NCBI GenBank assembly: GCA_018267825.1
Contig: JAFDXR010000011.1
Location: 124,001-188,000, forward strand
Direction of reading: 5' to 3'
From: Bacteroidota bacterium
Lineage (GTDB): Bacteria > Bacteroidota > Bacteroidia > B-17B0 > Aurantibacillaceae
DNA: 64,000 nucleotides
Shown here in pieces: positions 47,401-53,991 of the stretch. The position numbers and the translations under genes were made by a program. Below the pieces are notes generated by a model that worked only from the letters and a program-made list of their open reading frames with translations, did no database searches and was not told the origin of the DNA. Each line of letters opens with the position of its first letter. Position 1 is the first letter of the stretch.

Positions 47401-48165
47401 ACGGGATTTGATAGTATCCGGATTGGAAATTACACCCATGTACCAATAACCACTTACAGTGTGGCCTTATGCAAGGGACAGAGTATAAAACTCGAAACCA
47501 CTGAGGGGGATGATTACACCTATAGCTGGAGTCCGGCAAACCACCTGGATGATGCGGGCATATACAATCCGAATGCTTCTCCCGAAACAAACACACAATA
47601 CACGGTATCAGTTTATAACGGTCCCTGCCTGACGACCGGTGTATATACCGTTGTGGTGCATCCGATTCCGGCCCTGAGTGCAAGACCGGGCTACACCATG
47701 CTATTGCCGGGCGAAAGCGTGCAACTGCAGGCTACTGCCGACAGCACCTGTTACTGGTACCCGGGCTATGCCCTGAGCTGTACAAGCTGTTACAACCCGG
47801 TATCCGGCCCCGACAGCAACACCGTATATTATGTAAGTACCGTGAATCATTTCGGCTGCATCAATACCAGTTCGGTTGTTGTGAATGTTGAGCCTACATT
47901 TTATGTACCCAATTCATTCACGCCCAATGGCAACGGGCTCAATGATCTGTTCAGACCTGTGTTTACGGGCTACACCGAACTCGATGTTTACATTTTTAAC
48001 CGCTGGGGAGAACTGCTCTACCATTACAATACCCTGGATGGTGGCTGGGACGGCACATTTAAAGGTGGAAAATGCGAGATGGGTGTGTACGTATATAAAA
48101 TCACCGCCAAAGACTGGCGCAACCATGTGATTGAACGGGTAGGCTCTGTAACACTTGTCCGTTAA
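44488..48165 (+). CDS. Large T9SS type-B cargo protein with SBBP-like repeats and a PKD domain
   Basis: A 1225-residue secreted or surface protein. Signal peptide MSMKWILLFLNLCVWPFMAHA. The N-terminal domain (VSYINYTQNKGQWESNVLYR..., DUF7948-like) is followed by about eight repeats of an SBBP-type beta-propeller pattern (FSTYLGGTNLESPHSIVVDN, ASTYLGGTQSDGV, YSTYLGGSANDAAYNIALD, each with a NVYI/VTGG strand). A PKD domain lies at roughly residues 755-830 (APFAVQFVNNSVNAIHYKWL, FGDNTM, YTQPGSYTVTLVATD). Ig-like stretches with GxTYTWSPA motifs follow. The C-terminus (FYVPNSFTPNGNGLNDLFRP, then IFNRWGELLY, WDGTFKGG, GVYVYKITA) is the type-B T9SS sorting domain (CHU_C). Start chosen at ATG 44488, after the promoter; 44494 is also possible. 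Confidence 0.9.
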   Translation: MSMKWILLFLNLCVWPFMAHAGGPVEKDPVSYINYTQNKGQWESNVLYRAEFRGGVLFLEQNAFTYLFYPKAGIRQFHAHGKSDETDASAGSTMFHAVRMEFSGANPQAAIQAGESNTFYENYYLGNDPSKWAHSVQSFRHVNYQELYPGITLKSFGRGNNIRYDFVVAPQADVSAIKLTFTGQDKLFLREGKLVLLTSGGEVIQEAPVAYQDINGQRHVVKCQYILTDNSVGISAGHYNKNEPLIIDPTLVFATYTGSTADNFGMTATYDIAGNGYTAGICFHPGYPVTPGAFQPAYAGGGSISNPSFDISISKFNPGGTALLFSTYLGGTNLESPHSIVVDNNYNLIVFGRSASVNFPVTSGAYDNTNNGGYDLIVTKFNSTGTALMASTYLGGTQSDGVNVNAAENIIGGLKYNYADDGRGGVLVDNQNNVYIASCTMSTDFPTTPGCLQPANAGGQDGCVFKMNPTLSSLIYSTYLGGSANDAAYNIALDTKKRLYVTGGTESPDFPTTAGVLHPNYMGNIDGFITHLSTSGNTILRSGYIGTPDYDQSYFVQTDRFNNVYLYGQSQGAYPITPGVFANQNSGQFIHEMDSSLSVTVFSTEFGSGRTTPDIAPSAFLVDNCQNIYCSGWGGTLGGYNVATSSTFGMTTTTNAYQPITDGQDFYFIVLAKNAASILYGSYFGGNLSAEHVDGGTSRFDKAGIVYQAICESCGGHDDMPTTPGAWSSTNNSSNCNNALVKFKFDILQTVAQLSTNPQTTTGCAPFAVQFVNNSVNAIHYKWLFGDNTMSTATNPSHTYTQPGSYTVTLVATDSSTCNMVDTTYITITVNLPLSLSPTVPIDICKGDSVTLDINLPNNGAYTYTWSPANTLSNASVTTPTAWPSQSTEYIVSITDSMCHSVILDSISVHVHGGLTHIVEDPAHLCIDDTVKLSANAVFSSYNWSTGQHVPEINITTPGLYTLNTVDNFGCTGFDSIRIGNYTHVPITTYSVALCKGQSIKLETTEGDDYTYSWSPANHLDDAGIYNPNASPETNTQYTVSVYNGPCLTTGVYTVVVHPIPALSARPGYTMLLPGESVQLQATADSTCYWYPGYALSCTSCYNPVSGPDSNTVYYVSTVNHFGCINTSSVVVNVEPTFYVPNSFTPNGNGLNDLFRPVFTGYTELDVYIFNRWGELLYHYNTLDGGWDGTFKGGKCEMGVYVYKITAKDWRNHVIERVGSVTLVR

Positions 48166-49241
48166 GGATTTTTCAGCAGGACAGGTATCTGCATAAACGT
48201 TTCGTACTGTTTCAGTTTTTCTTTTATTTTCTGATGTTGTGTTTTGGATAAAGCATCAAAGGGCTTGATCTCAATCTGTACCTGTTGTTTGATAAGGCTT
48301 CGTTTCCAGGTGCCGATGATGCGGCTTTCGTGTACAATGGTTGAACTCAGAATGCCATTGCCGGCACCCATTACCGGTTTTTTATTGGCCGGGTCCAGGA
48401 TCAGATCGCGATTTTTATACGCGATGAAATACTCATCGAATCCGGGCAGCAGATACAGCTCGCCGGAAGGCTTTGGCGCTTTCATGTTTTGCATCAACCA
48501 GTAGGTTTCCTTACCGATCGTTTCTTTGACAAGGTCTTTTCCGGCACTTTCCAATGCCCGCCTGGCATCGCCCAGGGTGATTCCCGACCACCAGGCAAAA
48601 TCTGCCGTAGTAGCAGGGCCGTGGCTTTGAATATAGCGGCCGGCCAACTGGCCGAGGGCTTCTTCCTTTGGCATAGCTGCGCCCGGGCCAACCCAATCCT
48701 GTAAAAGCGCAAAGGTAAATTCCTTATCCCGCTTCGCGGCATGGCAGATCACACCCTCCAGTGAGAGGCGCTGCAGAATAAAATTCAGGCGATGATGGCG
48801 TGTTTCCTCGTTCTTTGATTCCAGGAGTTCGGCCAATTCACCGCGGGTGAGCTGTTTTCCGGCAGCCAGTGCTTTCTCAAACAGCTTACGGATCTTCAGA
48901 AGTGTTTTATCGTCCAGGCCCAATTCACGAAACTGCCGGGCATAGAGCTGTTTGATGCGATCCGCAGCCAAAGGCAGGATTGTATAAATATCTTCCGGCG
49001 ATACCAGGTGCAGGGTGCCCCGAAAGGCCCAGGTCCTGATAAATGCACGGGCTGCCAGCGCTTTGTCGACCTCAGCCTCTGTGAACCCGGGCAGGCGCAA
49101 CCCAAGCGACCAGCGAACACCCGGATAATCCTGGGCCTGCATGGCTACCATATTTCGGACGACATCCCCCACAGTGGTGCATGAGTGCATAGAGATCTGT
49201 TGCTGTTGCAGGCGACATGCCAAAAGTTCTTGTGATGTCAT
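48162..49241 (-). CDS. Winged-helix AlkZ/YcaQ-like (HTH_42) putative DNA glycosylase
   Basis: A 359-residue protein of the HTH_42 superfamily, which includes DNA glycosylases AlkZ (unhooks crosslinks) and E. coli YcaQ. The putative catalytic motif Q-phi-Q is visible as VAMQAQDYPG (Q35 and Q37), aligned with AlkZ-type QxQ and not the QxD of YcaQ. Further family segments: RTWAFRGTLHLVSPEDI, RLNFILQRLSLEGVICHA, ATTADFAWWSGITLGDARRA, LYLLPGFDEYFIAYKNRD. I start at MTSQELLACRL (49241); the frame runs 16 codons further (49289) with no resemblance to the family. Its last 4 bp overlap the end of the convergent T9SS cargo gene. Confidence 0.85.
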   Translation of the reverse strand: MTSQELLACRLQQQQISMHSCTTVGDVVRNMVAMQAQDYPGVRWSLGLRLPGFTEAEVDKALAARAFIRTWAFRGTLHLVSPEDIYTILPLAADRIKQLYARQFRELGLDDKTLLKIRKLFEKALAAGKQLTRGELAELLESKNEETRHHRLNFILQRLSLEGVICHAAKRDKEFTFALLQDWVGPGAAMPKEEALGQLAGRYIQSHGPATTADFAWWSGITLGDARRALESAGKDLVKETIGKETYWLMQNMKAPKPSGELYLLPGFDEYFIAYKNRDLILDPANKKPVMGAGNGILSSTIVHESRIIGTWKRSLIKQQVQIEIKPFDALSKTQHQKIKEKLKQYETFMQIPVLLKNP

Positions 49242-49323
49242 GGGGAAGATATACACATGCAAGATTGTAAAAATCTCCTGAAATTTCATGCAGGTGCCTC
49301 ATTTAATGTTCTACTTTTAACAC

Positions 49324-50712
49324 ATGACCCGCAGGTTTTACCACACCCTGATGTTTGTCCTGCTGCTTGTATCGGGCGGCTTTCATACACTGCTTGCACA
49401 ATCGGGCGGCGAGATGGATCACATCGACTGCCTGTATTCCAAAGAAGTGATCATTCCTTTTACGTATTCGCCCGACCCGAAGACACCGGTAACAAGCCCC
49501 CTGCTCAACCAGACTGTTTTTTACAGCTACCGCGATCAGTTTTCGTACTGGTATAAAATCGTGGTGAAAGAAAACAACCTGATCAGCTTCCGGATAAATG
49601 CAATAAACGACAGTGATCGTTATGCTGTGTATGTATACCAGTACAACGGCGATGATTTCTGCCGCCAGGCCTATACACAAAAAGTAAAGCCCGTGAAGTC
49701 CTCCTTTTTTACAAATGGAAACGGTGACGCTTTTGATTTATCTGAAAAAACATTTCCTGTTGCCAAAGACAACACCTACTACATCTGCGTACTGAACATT
49801 TCGCCGAACAACTGCGGGCATCATCTGCGCCTGGTAGCTGGCAAGGATACCCTGCGCGTAAAAGCGCTGCACATGCCCTGCAAACGTGAGCTGAAAGCAC
49901 TGGCCATTACAAGCCCGGTAAAAAAACAGGTCAAACAGGCCGATACAGCTAAGCCAGTCGTAAAAACACCTGTAACCAATACAGTTGCCGCAGTAACTCC
50001 TCCGAAAGAGCTCGAAGCTGTAAGCACACCACGCCTGGAAGTAAGCAGCAATGAACTTAGCCTGAGCTGCCTGATCAGGGATAGTAAAAAACACCAGCCC
50101 CTGGATGCCAGGTACAGTGTCACGGATATATCGACCGGCGAAACGCTGCAAACCACAGCTGCGGGTAAGGGACGATTCAGTTGTGTACTGCAGCGCGGTA
50201 AATCCTACAAAATAAAATGCAGCGCCTTTGGTTATAAGAGTACCGAAAAAACAATAAACCCGGCGGCCGGAAGCAAAGGTGAATCGGTGGAGATTGAGAT
50301 GGAACCCTTGAAAGAAGGCGACAACTTTGTGATGCGAAGCATTTATTTTTATCCGAATACCTACGCCCTGAAAAAAGAATCGGCTGATGAGCTGAATAAA
50401 CTGCTTACCTTTTTAAGCGACAACGAAACCGTATCGGTAGAAATTCAGGGGCATACCAATGGCGATAATCGTATTGTGAAAAACAAAGCCTATGAAAGCC
50501 TGGGTGAAGAGTGGAACTTTGCCGGCTCTGCCAAAAAACTTTCGCAGAAACGTGCCGAAGTGATAAAAACCTTTCTGATCAACAATGGCATAGCGGCTGA
50601 AAGGCTCAGTGCCAAAGGGTATGGCGGCGACAAGCCCATTATTAAATACCCCGAAACCAATGAAGAGGGACAACGCAATATCCGCGTAGAGATTGTGATT
50701 CTGAAAGAGTAA
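49324..50712 (+). CDS. OmpA-family peptidoglycan-associated protein
   Basis: A 462-residue exported protein. Signal peptide to ~residue 25 (LMFVLLLVSGGFHTLLA). The N-terminal domain (residues ~30-190) is unassigned; a Lys/Thr/Pro/Ala-rich linker follows (~190-240). Residues ~243-330 look like a CarboxypepD_reg-type beta-sandwich (LSCLIRDSKKHQPLDARYSV, KIKCSAFGYKSTEKTI). The C-terminal OmpA domain (~340-462) has RSIYFYPNTYALKKESADEL, VEIQGHTNGD and LSQKRAEVIKTFLINNGIAA, the peptidoglycan-binding motif. An extra loop (NKAYESLGEEWNFAGSAK) is inserted before the LSxxRA helix. It is divergent from the AlkZ-like gene. Confidence 0.9.
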   Translation: MTRRFYHTLMFVLLLVSGGFHTLLAQSGGEMDHIDCLYSKEVIIPFTYSPDPKTPVTSPLLNQTVFYSYRDQFSYWYKIVVKENNLISFRINAINDSDRYAVYVYQYNGDDFCRQAYTQKVKPVKSSFFTNGNGDAFDLSEKTFPVAKDNTYYICVLNISPNNCGHHLRLVAGKDTLRVKALHMPCKRELKALAITSPVKKQVKQADTAKPVVKTPVTNTVAAVTPPKELEAVSTPRLEVSSNELSLSCLIRDSKKHQPLDARYSVTDISTGETLQTTAAGKGRFSCVLQRGKSYKIKCSAFGYKSTEKTINPAAGSKGESVEIEMEPLKEGDNFVMRSIYFYPNTYALKKESADELNKLLTFLSDNETVSVEIQGHTNGDNRIVKNKAYESLGEEWNFAGSAKKLSQKRAEVIKTFLINNGIAAERLSAKGYGGDKPIIKYPETNEEGQRNIRVEIVILKE

Positions 50713-51000
50713 GAAATTTATTTACCAAACGCATACGAACATTGTCATTTCGGTGTCGCAAAACGAAATGTGAAAATCTGAAACGATGTTATATGATCGT
50801 CATTGCTTTTTTCACTGGTGATAACACCTGTGGCGGCTAAAAACCCTGTTGCGTTATAAGAGTGAGAAATCCGGAACACTTCCATGTGATTCACCTAAAA
50901 TTGTTCCGCAGTTGATAACACCTGCAATGACTAATGGATTCTCATGTGCTTAATCGCGTGACACATGTTACAGGTGAAAACACCTACAGAAGCCAGTTAC
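50713..51000. repeat. 288-nt gene-free stretch with spaced GGTG-N4-CACC-type palindromic repeats
   Basis: No ORF is supported between the OmpA-family stop and the stop of the SPOR-like gene. Related copies are GTGATAACACCTG (50818-50830), GTGATTCACCT (50886-50896), GTTGATAACACCTG (50911-50924) and AGGTGAAAACACCT (50973-50986). The last is a perfect inverted repeat AGGTG/CACCT with a 4-nt centre; the first has GGTG/CACC arms. No terminator with a T-run was found, although two genes converge here. Confidence 0.6.
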
Positions 51001-52176
51001 CTACTTCTTCTCCAGCTTCTGGGCTTCAGCAATAGAGATTTTCTTTTTGTTGTAATAGGCTACCACAAAGGCATCGGCGAGTCCCATGCTTTTCACATAG
51101 GTCTTGGCCTGTGTAGCATCGGCCAGGTGATCGAACATACCTGTAGAATAGGATACCCCACCCGGAACGGTTTTACCGTATAATGGTGTAAGCCCTTTGA
51201 AGAGCTGCGGTGAAATGGCATTTTTATAAACACCTACCTGCACCTGGTAGATAAGTCCTTCGGGTAATTCGCTATCCATCACAATTTGCTTATTCCACTG
51301 ATCCGGCGGACGGTTCATGGTTTTGGCAAACACGGTGCTTTCATTGTTTGCCGAGGTATTGTTTTTATCACGGGCTTCTATTTGGGTGTTGATCTGATTC
51401 AGTTTGTCGCTTACCGATTTGTTTTTGGTGACATACTCTTTTTCCTTTTCCATCAGCTTGCGGGCCTGCTCCTGCAATTTGGCCAGCTTTGCCGGGTCCT
51501 TCTCAACAGATATCTGGCTATTGAGTCTGGCCAGTTCGCTTTTGGTTTCGGCCGATTTTTCGTTGATGTGTTCTGTCAGCAAAGCAAACAATGTCTGATC
51601 CACATCCAGCTTGGTAATCGGTTTCTGAACTACCGGGGTCTGTGGCACGCTGTCTTTTTTCTCCGGTTCCTTTGGCGTTTCTTTTTCTTTACATCCTGAA
51701 AAATAAAATGAAGCATGATAGGCTTCTACAACAGCATTTGCTGAAATAAACGTAGCCTCTTCGGCAATTTCCCGTTTACGGTTCCAGTCGGAGGCTTTGG
51801 CGGCGAAAACAGACCGGCGCGTTTCCATGTTATAGTTCTTCGAAATCCGTGCATGGCCCAGGGCAATAACATCTGAATCGCCGGCGGCATAGATCGCAGA
51901 ATCCATGGCGTCGATAGATTGCTCAGTGTAATAGCGTGCTGTGTCCAGATAATGATCGGCCCACACCGGATTCGTGGTAAAATGCGCGTCACGGATATAC
52001 TCATAGGCCATGTCGGCTGATTTGGCCGAAAGGATTGCAAATTGTTTTGACAAGCCGCACCTGCCTTTTTGAACCTGGGCAAATCCGGTGCTTATGCCCG
52101 CCAAAAGGGCCCATCCGAGCAGAAGGCTCACGGAAAACCGTTTGAAATCGGGAGTTTTGGGTGGGATCATAGACAT
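51001..52176 (-). CDS. Secreted SPOR-like domain protein with coiled-coil
   Basis: A 391-residue exported protein. Signal peptide in residues ~12-34 (FSVSLLLGWALLAGISTGFA). The N-terminal part holds a helical region (SKQFAILSAKSADMAYEYIR, VWADHYLDTARYYTEQSIDA) repeated in Bacteroidota proteins of unknown role. After a Glu/Lys/Pro linker (~175-200) comes a coiled coil of ~80 residues (DPAKLAKLQEQARKLMEKEK). Residues ~305-375 (LIYQVQVGVYKNAISPQLFK, GMFDHLADATQAKTYVKSMG) have the SPOR-like pattern that binds denuded peptidoglycan. The role is probably envelope structure; no enzyme motif. It converges with the OmpA-family gene and is divergent from the Thr-rich barrel protein. Confidence 0.7.
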   Translation of the reverse strand: MSMIPPKTPDFKRFSVSLLLGWALLAGISTGFAQVQKGRCGLSKQFAILSAKSADMAYEYIRDAHFTTNPVWADHYLDTARYYTEQSIDAMDSAIYAAGDSDVIALGHARISKNYNMETRRSVFAAKASDWNRKREIAEEATFISANAVVEAYHASFYFSGCKEKETPKEPEKKDSVPQTPVVQKPITKLDVDQTLFALLTEHINEKSAETKSELARLNSQISVEKDPAKLAKLQEQARKLMEKEKEYVTKNKSVSDKLNQINTQIEARDKNNTSANNESTVFAKTMNRPPDQWNKQIVMDSELPEGLIYQVQVGVYKNAISPQLFKGLTPLYGKTVPGGVSYSTGMFDHLADATQAKTYVKSMGLADAFVVAYYNKKKISIAEAQKLEKK

Positions 52177-52274
52177 TTTGCGGTAAAAATAGGGAGAAAA
52201 TCGCCTGAAATTTGTTTAAGTTGAAAAAAATCGGCATCTTGCATGACCTAAAACTCCTTGGTAAACAGAACTTT

Positions 52275-53591
52275 ATGAAAACACTTATACTTAATCGCTC
52301 GTTTTTAACAAAACCTGCCGCTTATTTTGCCTTTATACTCCTGTTTGCCCTTCCGCTTACTTCTATGGCGCAAGCCAAACCAAAGCCTAAACCAACTAAA
52401 AAGCCTGCTGCTGCAAACACTGCAACAACAAGCACTACAGCCACAACAACACCACAAACCAATACGGTTTCTGCCAGCAGTACACCAACTGAAACAACCA
52501 CACCTGCAACAACTCCGGCAACAACAACGCCCACAGTGGCCAGTACTCCGGAGCCGGTGAGACCAAAACTGACTGATCCGCTTCCATTAAAAGATCTGCC
52601 ATCAGACCCTCCGGCCATGGAAGAAGCTGTACCTACCAATACCTGGGTAAACCCGGCCCATACCCAGGAAAAATACATGAATATCAAAGAAGGCTGGTTC
52701 CTTGGTGCAGATGTAGGAAGTACATTATTTTATGGCGATGTAGCACTCTACAATGTTTTCCCTAAATACAAAGATTTCGGAGCCAGTTTCGGCAACGGTT
52801 ACAGCTTTTACTTCGGTAAGAAATTCTTATACGGTTTATCAGCCGAGGTTCAGGGCTTTAAAGGCACACTGCGTGGCGAAAAAAGAGCCGACAACTTATA
52901 TCCGCGTTATTTCCGTGGCGATGTGATTGATTATTCATTAAGTGTAAAATACAACTTATCTCAACTTGTTTTCCGCGAAATCCCGGGTCGGAAATTTTTC
53001 AACCGCTTTACAGTATATATTACAGTAGGTGGTGGACAAACACTTTTCAGAAGTCGTTTGTATAAATACGCACGCAATGATCAGTGGTATCTCGAGAAAG
53101 CCACCGGCTATACTACTGTAGGTGTAGACAGTGCGGGGGCCAGCAGTGCCGGCGGACTGGTTGCAACAAAAACAAAATTCCAAAGTGCGATCATCATTCC
53201 TGCCGGTGGAAAAATTCACTTCAAGCTTAACGCCCAGACCGACATTGTACTGGATGGTCGTTACGTGACCGTATTCTCCGACAAAATGGATTCATGGGAA
53301 AGAACCTGGTCGCATAAAGACAAATACCTTTATACAGGTATTGGTATTAATTACAATATGTTTGCAAAAGCCGAAGGTGATATTCCGGATGATCAACGTA
53401 TTTTCCGTCCGCATCATAAATCGAAAGATGCTTATGCAGGCACAACATCCTCTTCACAATCGGCCTACCCTACTCCATCCGGAAAACGCAGCGGTAAGGG
53501 CAAGAAAGCCGACAAGGACCTGGAGATTAAATTGAAATTATATGAACTGCAACTGAAATTATTTGAAATGCAGTACATGCTTACCAATTAA
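52275..53591 (+). CDS. Outer-membrane barrel-like protein with long Thr/Pro-rich linker
   Basis: A 438-residue exported protein. Signal peptide MKTLILNRSFLTKPAAYFAF...LTSMA (to ~residue 33), then a basic run KPKPKPTKKPAA and a ~60-residue Thr/Ala/Pro/Ser-rich linker (~45-105). The second half reads as beta strands: EGWFLGADVGSTLFYGDVAL, GYSFYFGKKFLYGLSAEVQG, DVIDYSLSVKYNLSQLVFRE, HFKLNAQTDIVLDGRYVTVF, YTGIGINYNMFAKAEGD. This is typical of 'outer membrane beta-barrel' proteins, but the C-terminus is not an aromatic; a Lys/Leu-rich helix (LEIKLKLYELQLKLFEMQYM) ends the protein. I start at ATG 52275; the frame extends to 52212. No family is recognised. Confidence 0.7.
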   Translation: MKTLILNRSFLTKPAAYFAFILLFALPLTSMAQAKPKPKPTKKPAAANTATTSTTATTTPQTNTVSASSTPTETTTPATTPATTTPTVASTPEPVRPKLTDPLPLKDLPSDPPAMEEAVPTNTWVNPAHTQEKYMNIKEGWFLGADVGSTLFYGDVALYNVFPKYKDFGASFGNGYSFYFGKKFLYGLSAEVQGFKGTLRGEKRADNLYPRYFRGDVIDYSLSVKYNLSQLVFREIPGRKFFNRFTVYITVGGGQTLFRSRLYKYARNDQWYLEKATGYTTVGVDSAGASSAGGLVATKTKFQSAIIIPAGGKIHFKLNAQTDIVLDGRYVTVFSDKMDSWERTWSHKDKYLYTGIGINYNMFAKAEGDIPDDQRIFRPHHKSKDAYAGTTSSSQSAYPTPSGKRSGKGKKADKDLEIKLKLYELQLKLFEMQYMLTN

Positions 53592-53610
53592 TAAAACAGA
53601 AAAATATATA

Positions 53611-53642
53611 AAGCCCTTACAGAACATGTAGGGGCTTTTTTT
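53611..53642 (+). terminator. Terminator after the Thr-rich barrel gene
   Basis: An 11-bp stem (AAGCCCTTACA / TGTAGGGGCTT with one G-U pair), 5-nt loop, then T-run. It lies 19 nt after the stop at 53591. Confidence 0.85.
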
Positions 53643-53991
53643 GTGGAGTGTCATGACGAGCGTAGCGCCTCCGTTATGCGCCTATGCTGAAGCTTCAGCG
53701 CAAGCATAAGCTTCAGCGGCACGCGGAGCGAAGTAATATCTGTCCATGTTCTATTATTTGAACGCAGAACCCGCAGATCCAACAGATTCTCGCAGATCAT
53801 CACTCCCCGTCATGACGAGCAATAGCGAAGCAATCTCTGTTCTGCATTTGATTGTTGCATACAGAAAAAGCAAATGTAATCACATGCTCCTGAAATATCA
53901 GAGGAAACTCTTTATGCCTGCGTCATTATGCTTTGAGATTCCACATCATCTGTACAGTCAGTGCCGAACAGCTGTGTCGTGATATGAAAAA
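53643..53991. repeat. Gene-free mosaic of dispersed intergenic repeats
   Basis: Three repeat types share this stretch. GTCATGACGAGC occurs at 53650-53661 and 53809-53820; the second copy continues into AATAGCGAAGCAATCTCTGT, like the 'TCATTGCGAGC..GAAGCAATCTC' intergenic repeats common in Bacteroidota genomes. In the first copy the block is split by a hairpin unit (53674-53720) with palindrome GCTGAAGCTTCAGC (53686-53699) inside TTATGC/GCATAA arms and AAGCTTCAGCG repeated at 53690 and 53708. At 53762-53798 CGCAGA-type units (CGCAGAACCCGCAGATCC, CGCAGATCA) recur. No transposase or convincing ORF is present. Confidence 0.65.

Noticed and set aside
53650-53840. CRISPR array
   Set aside because: The repeats are few, of different types and irregularly spaced, with no cas gene in the window.
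53746-53982. A 78-codon open frame in the repeat-rich gap
   Set aside because: It runs through the CGCAGA and GTCATGACGAGC repeats and lacks a plausible protein pattern.
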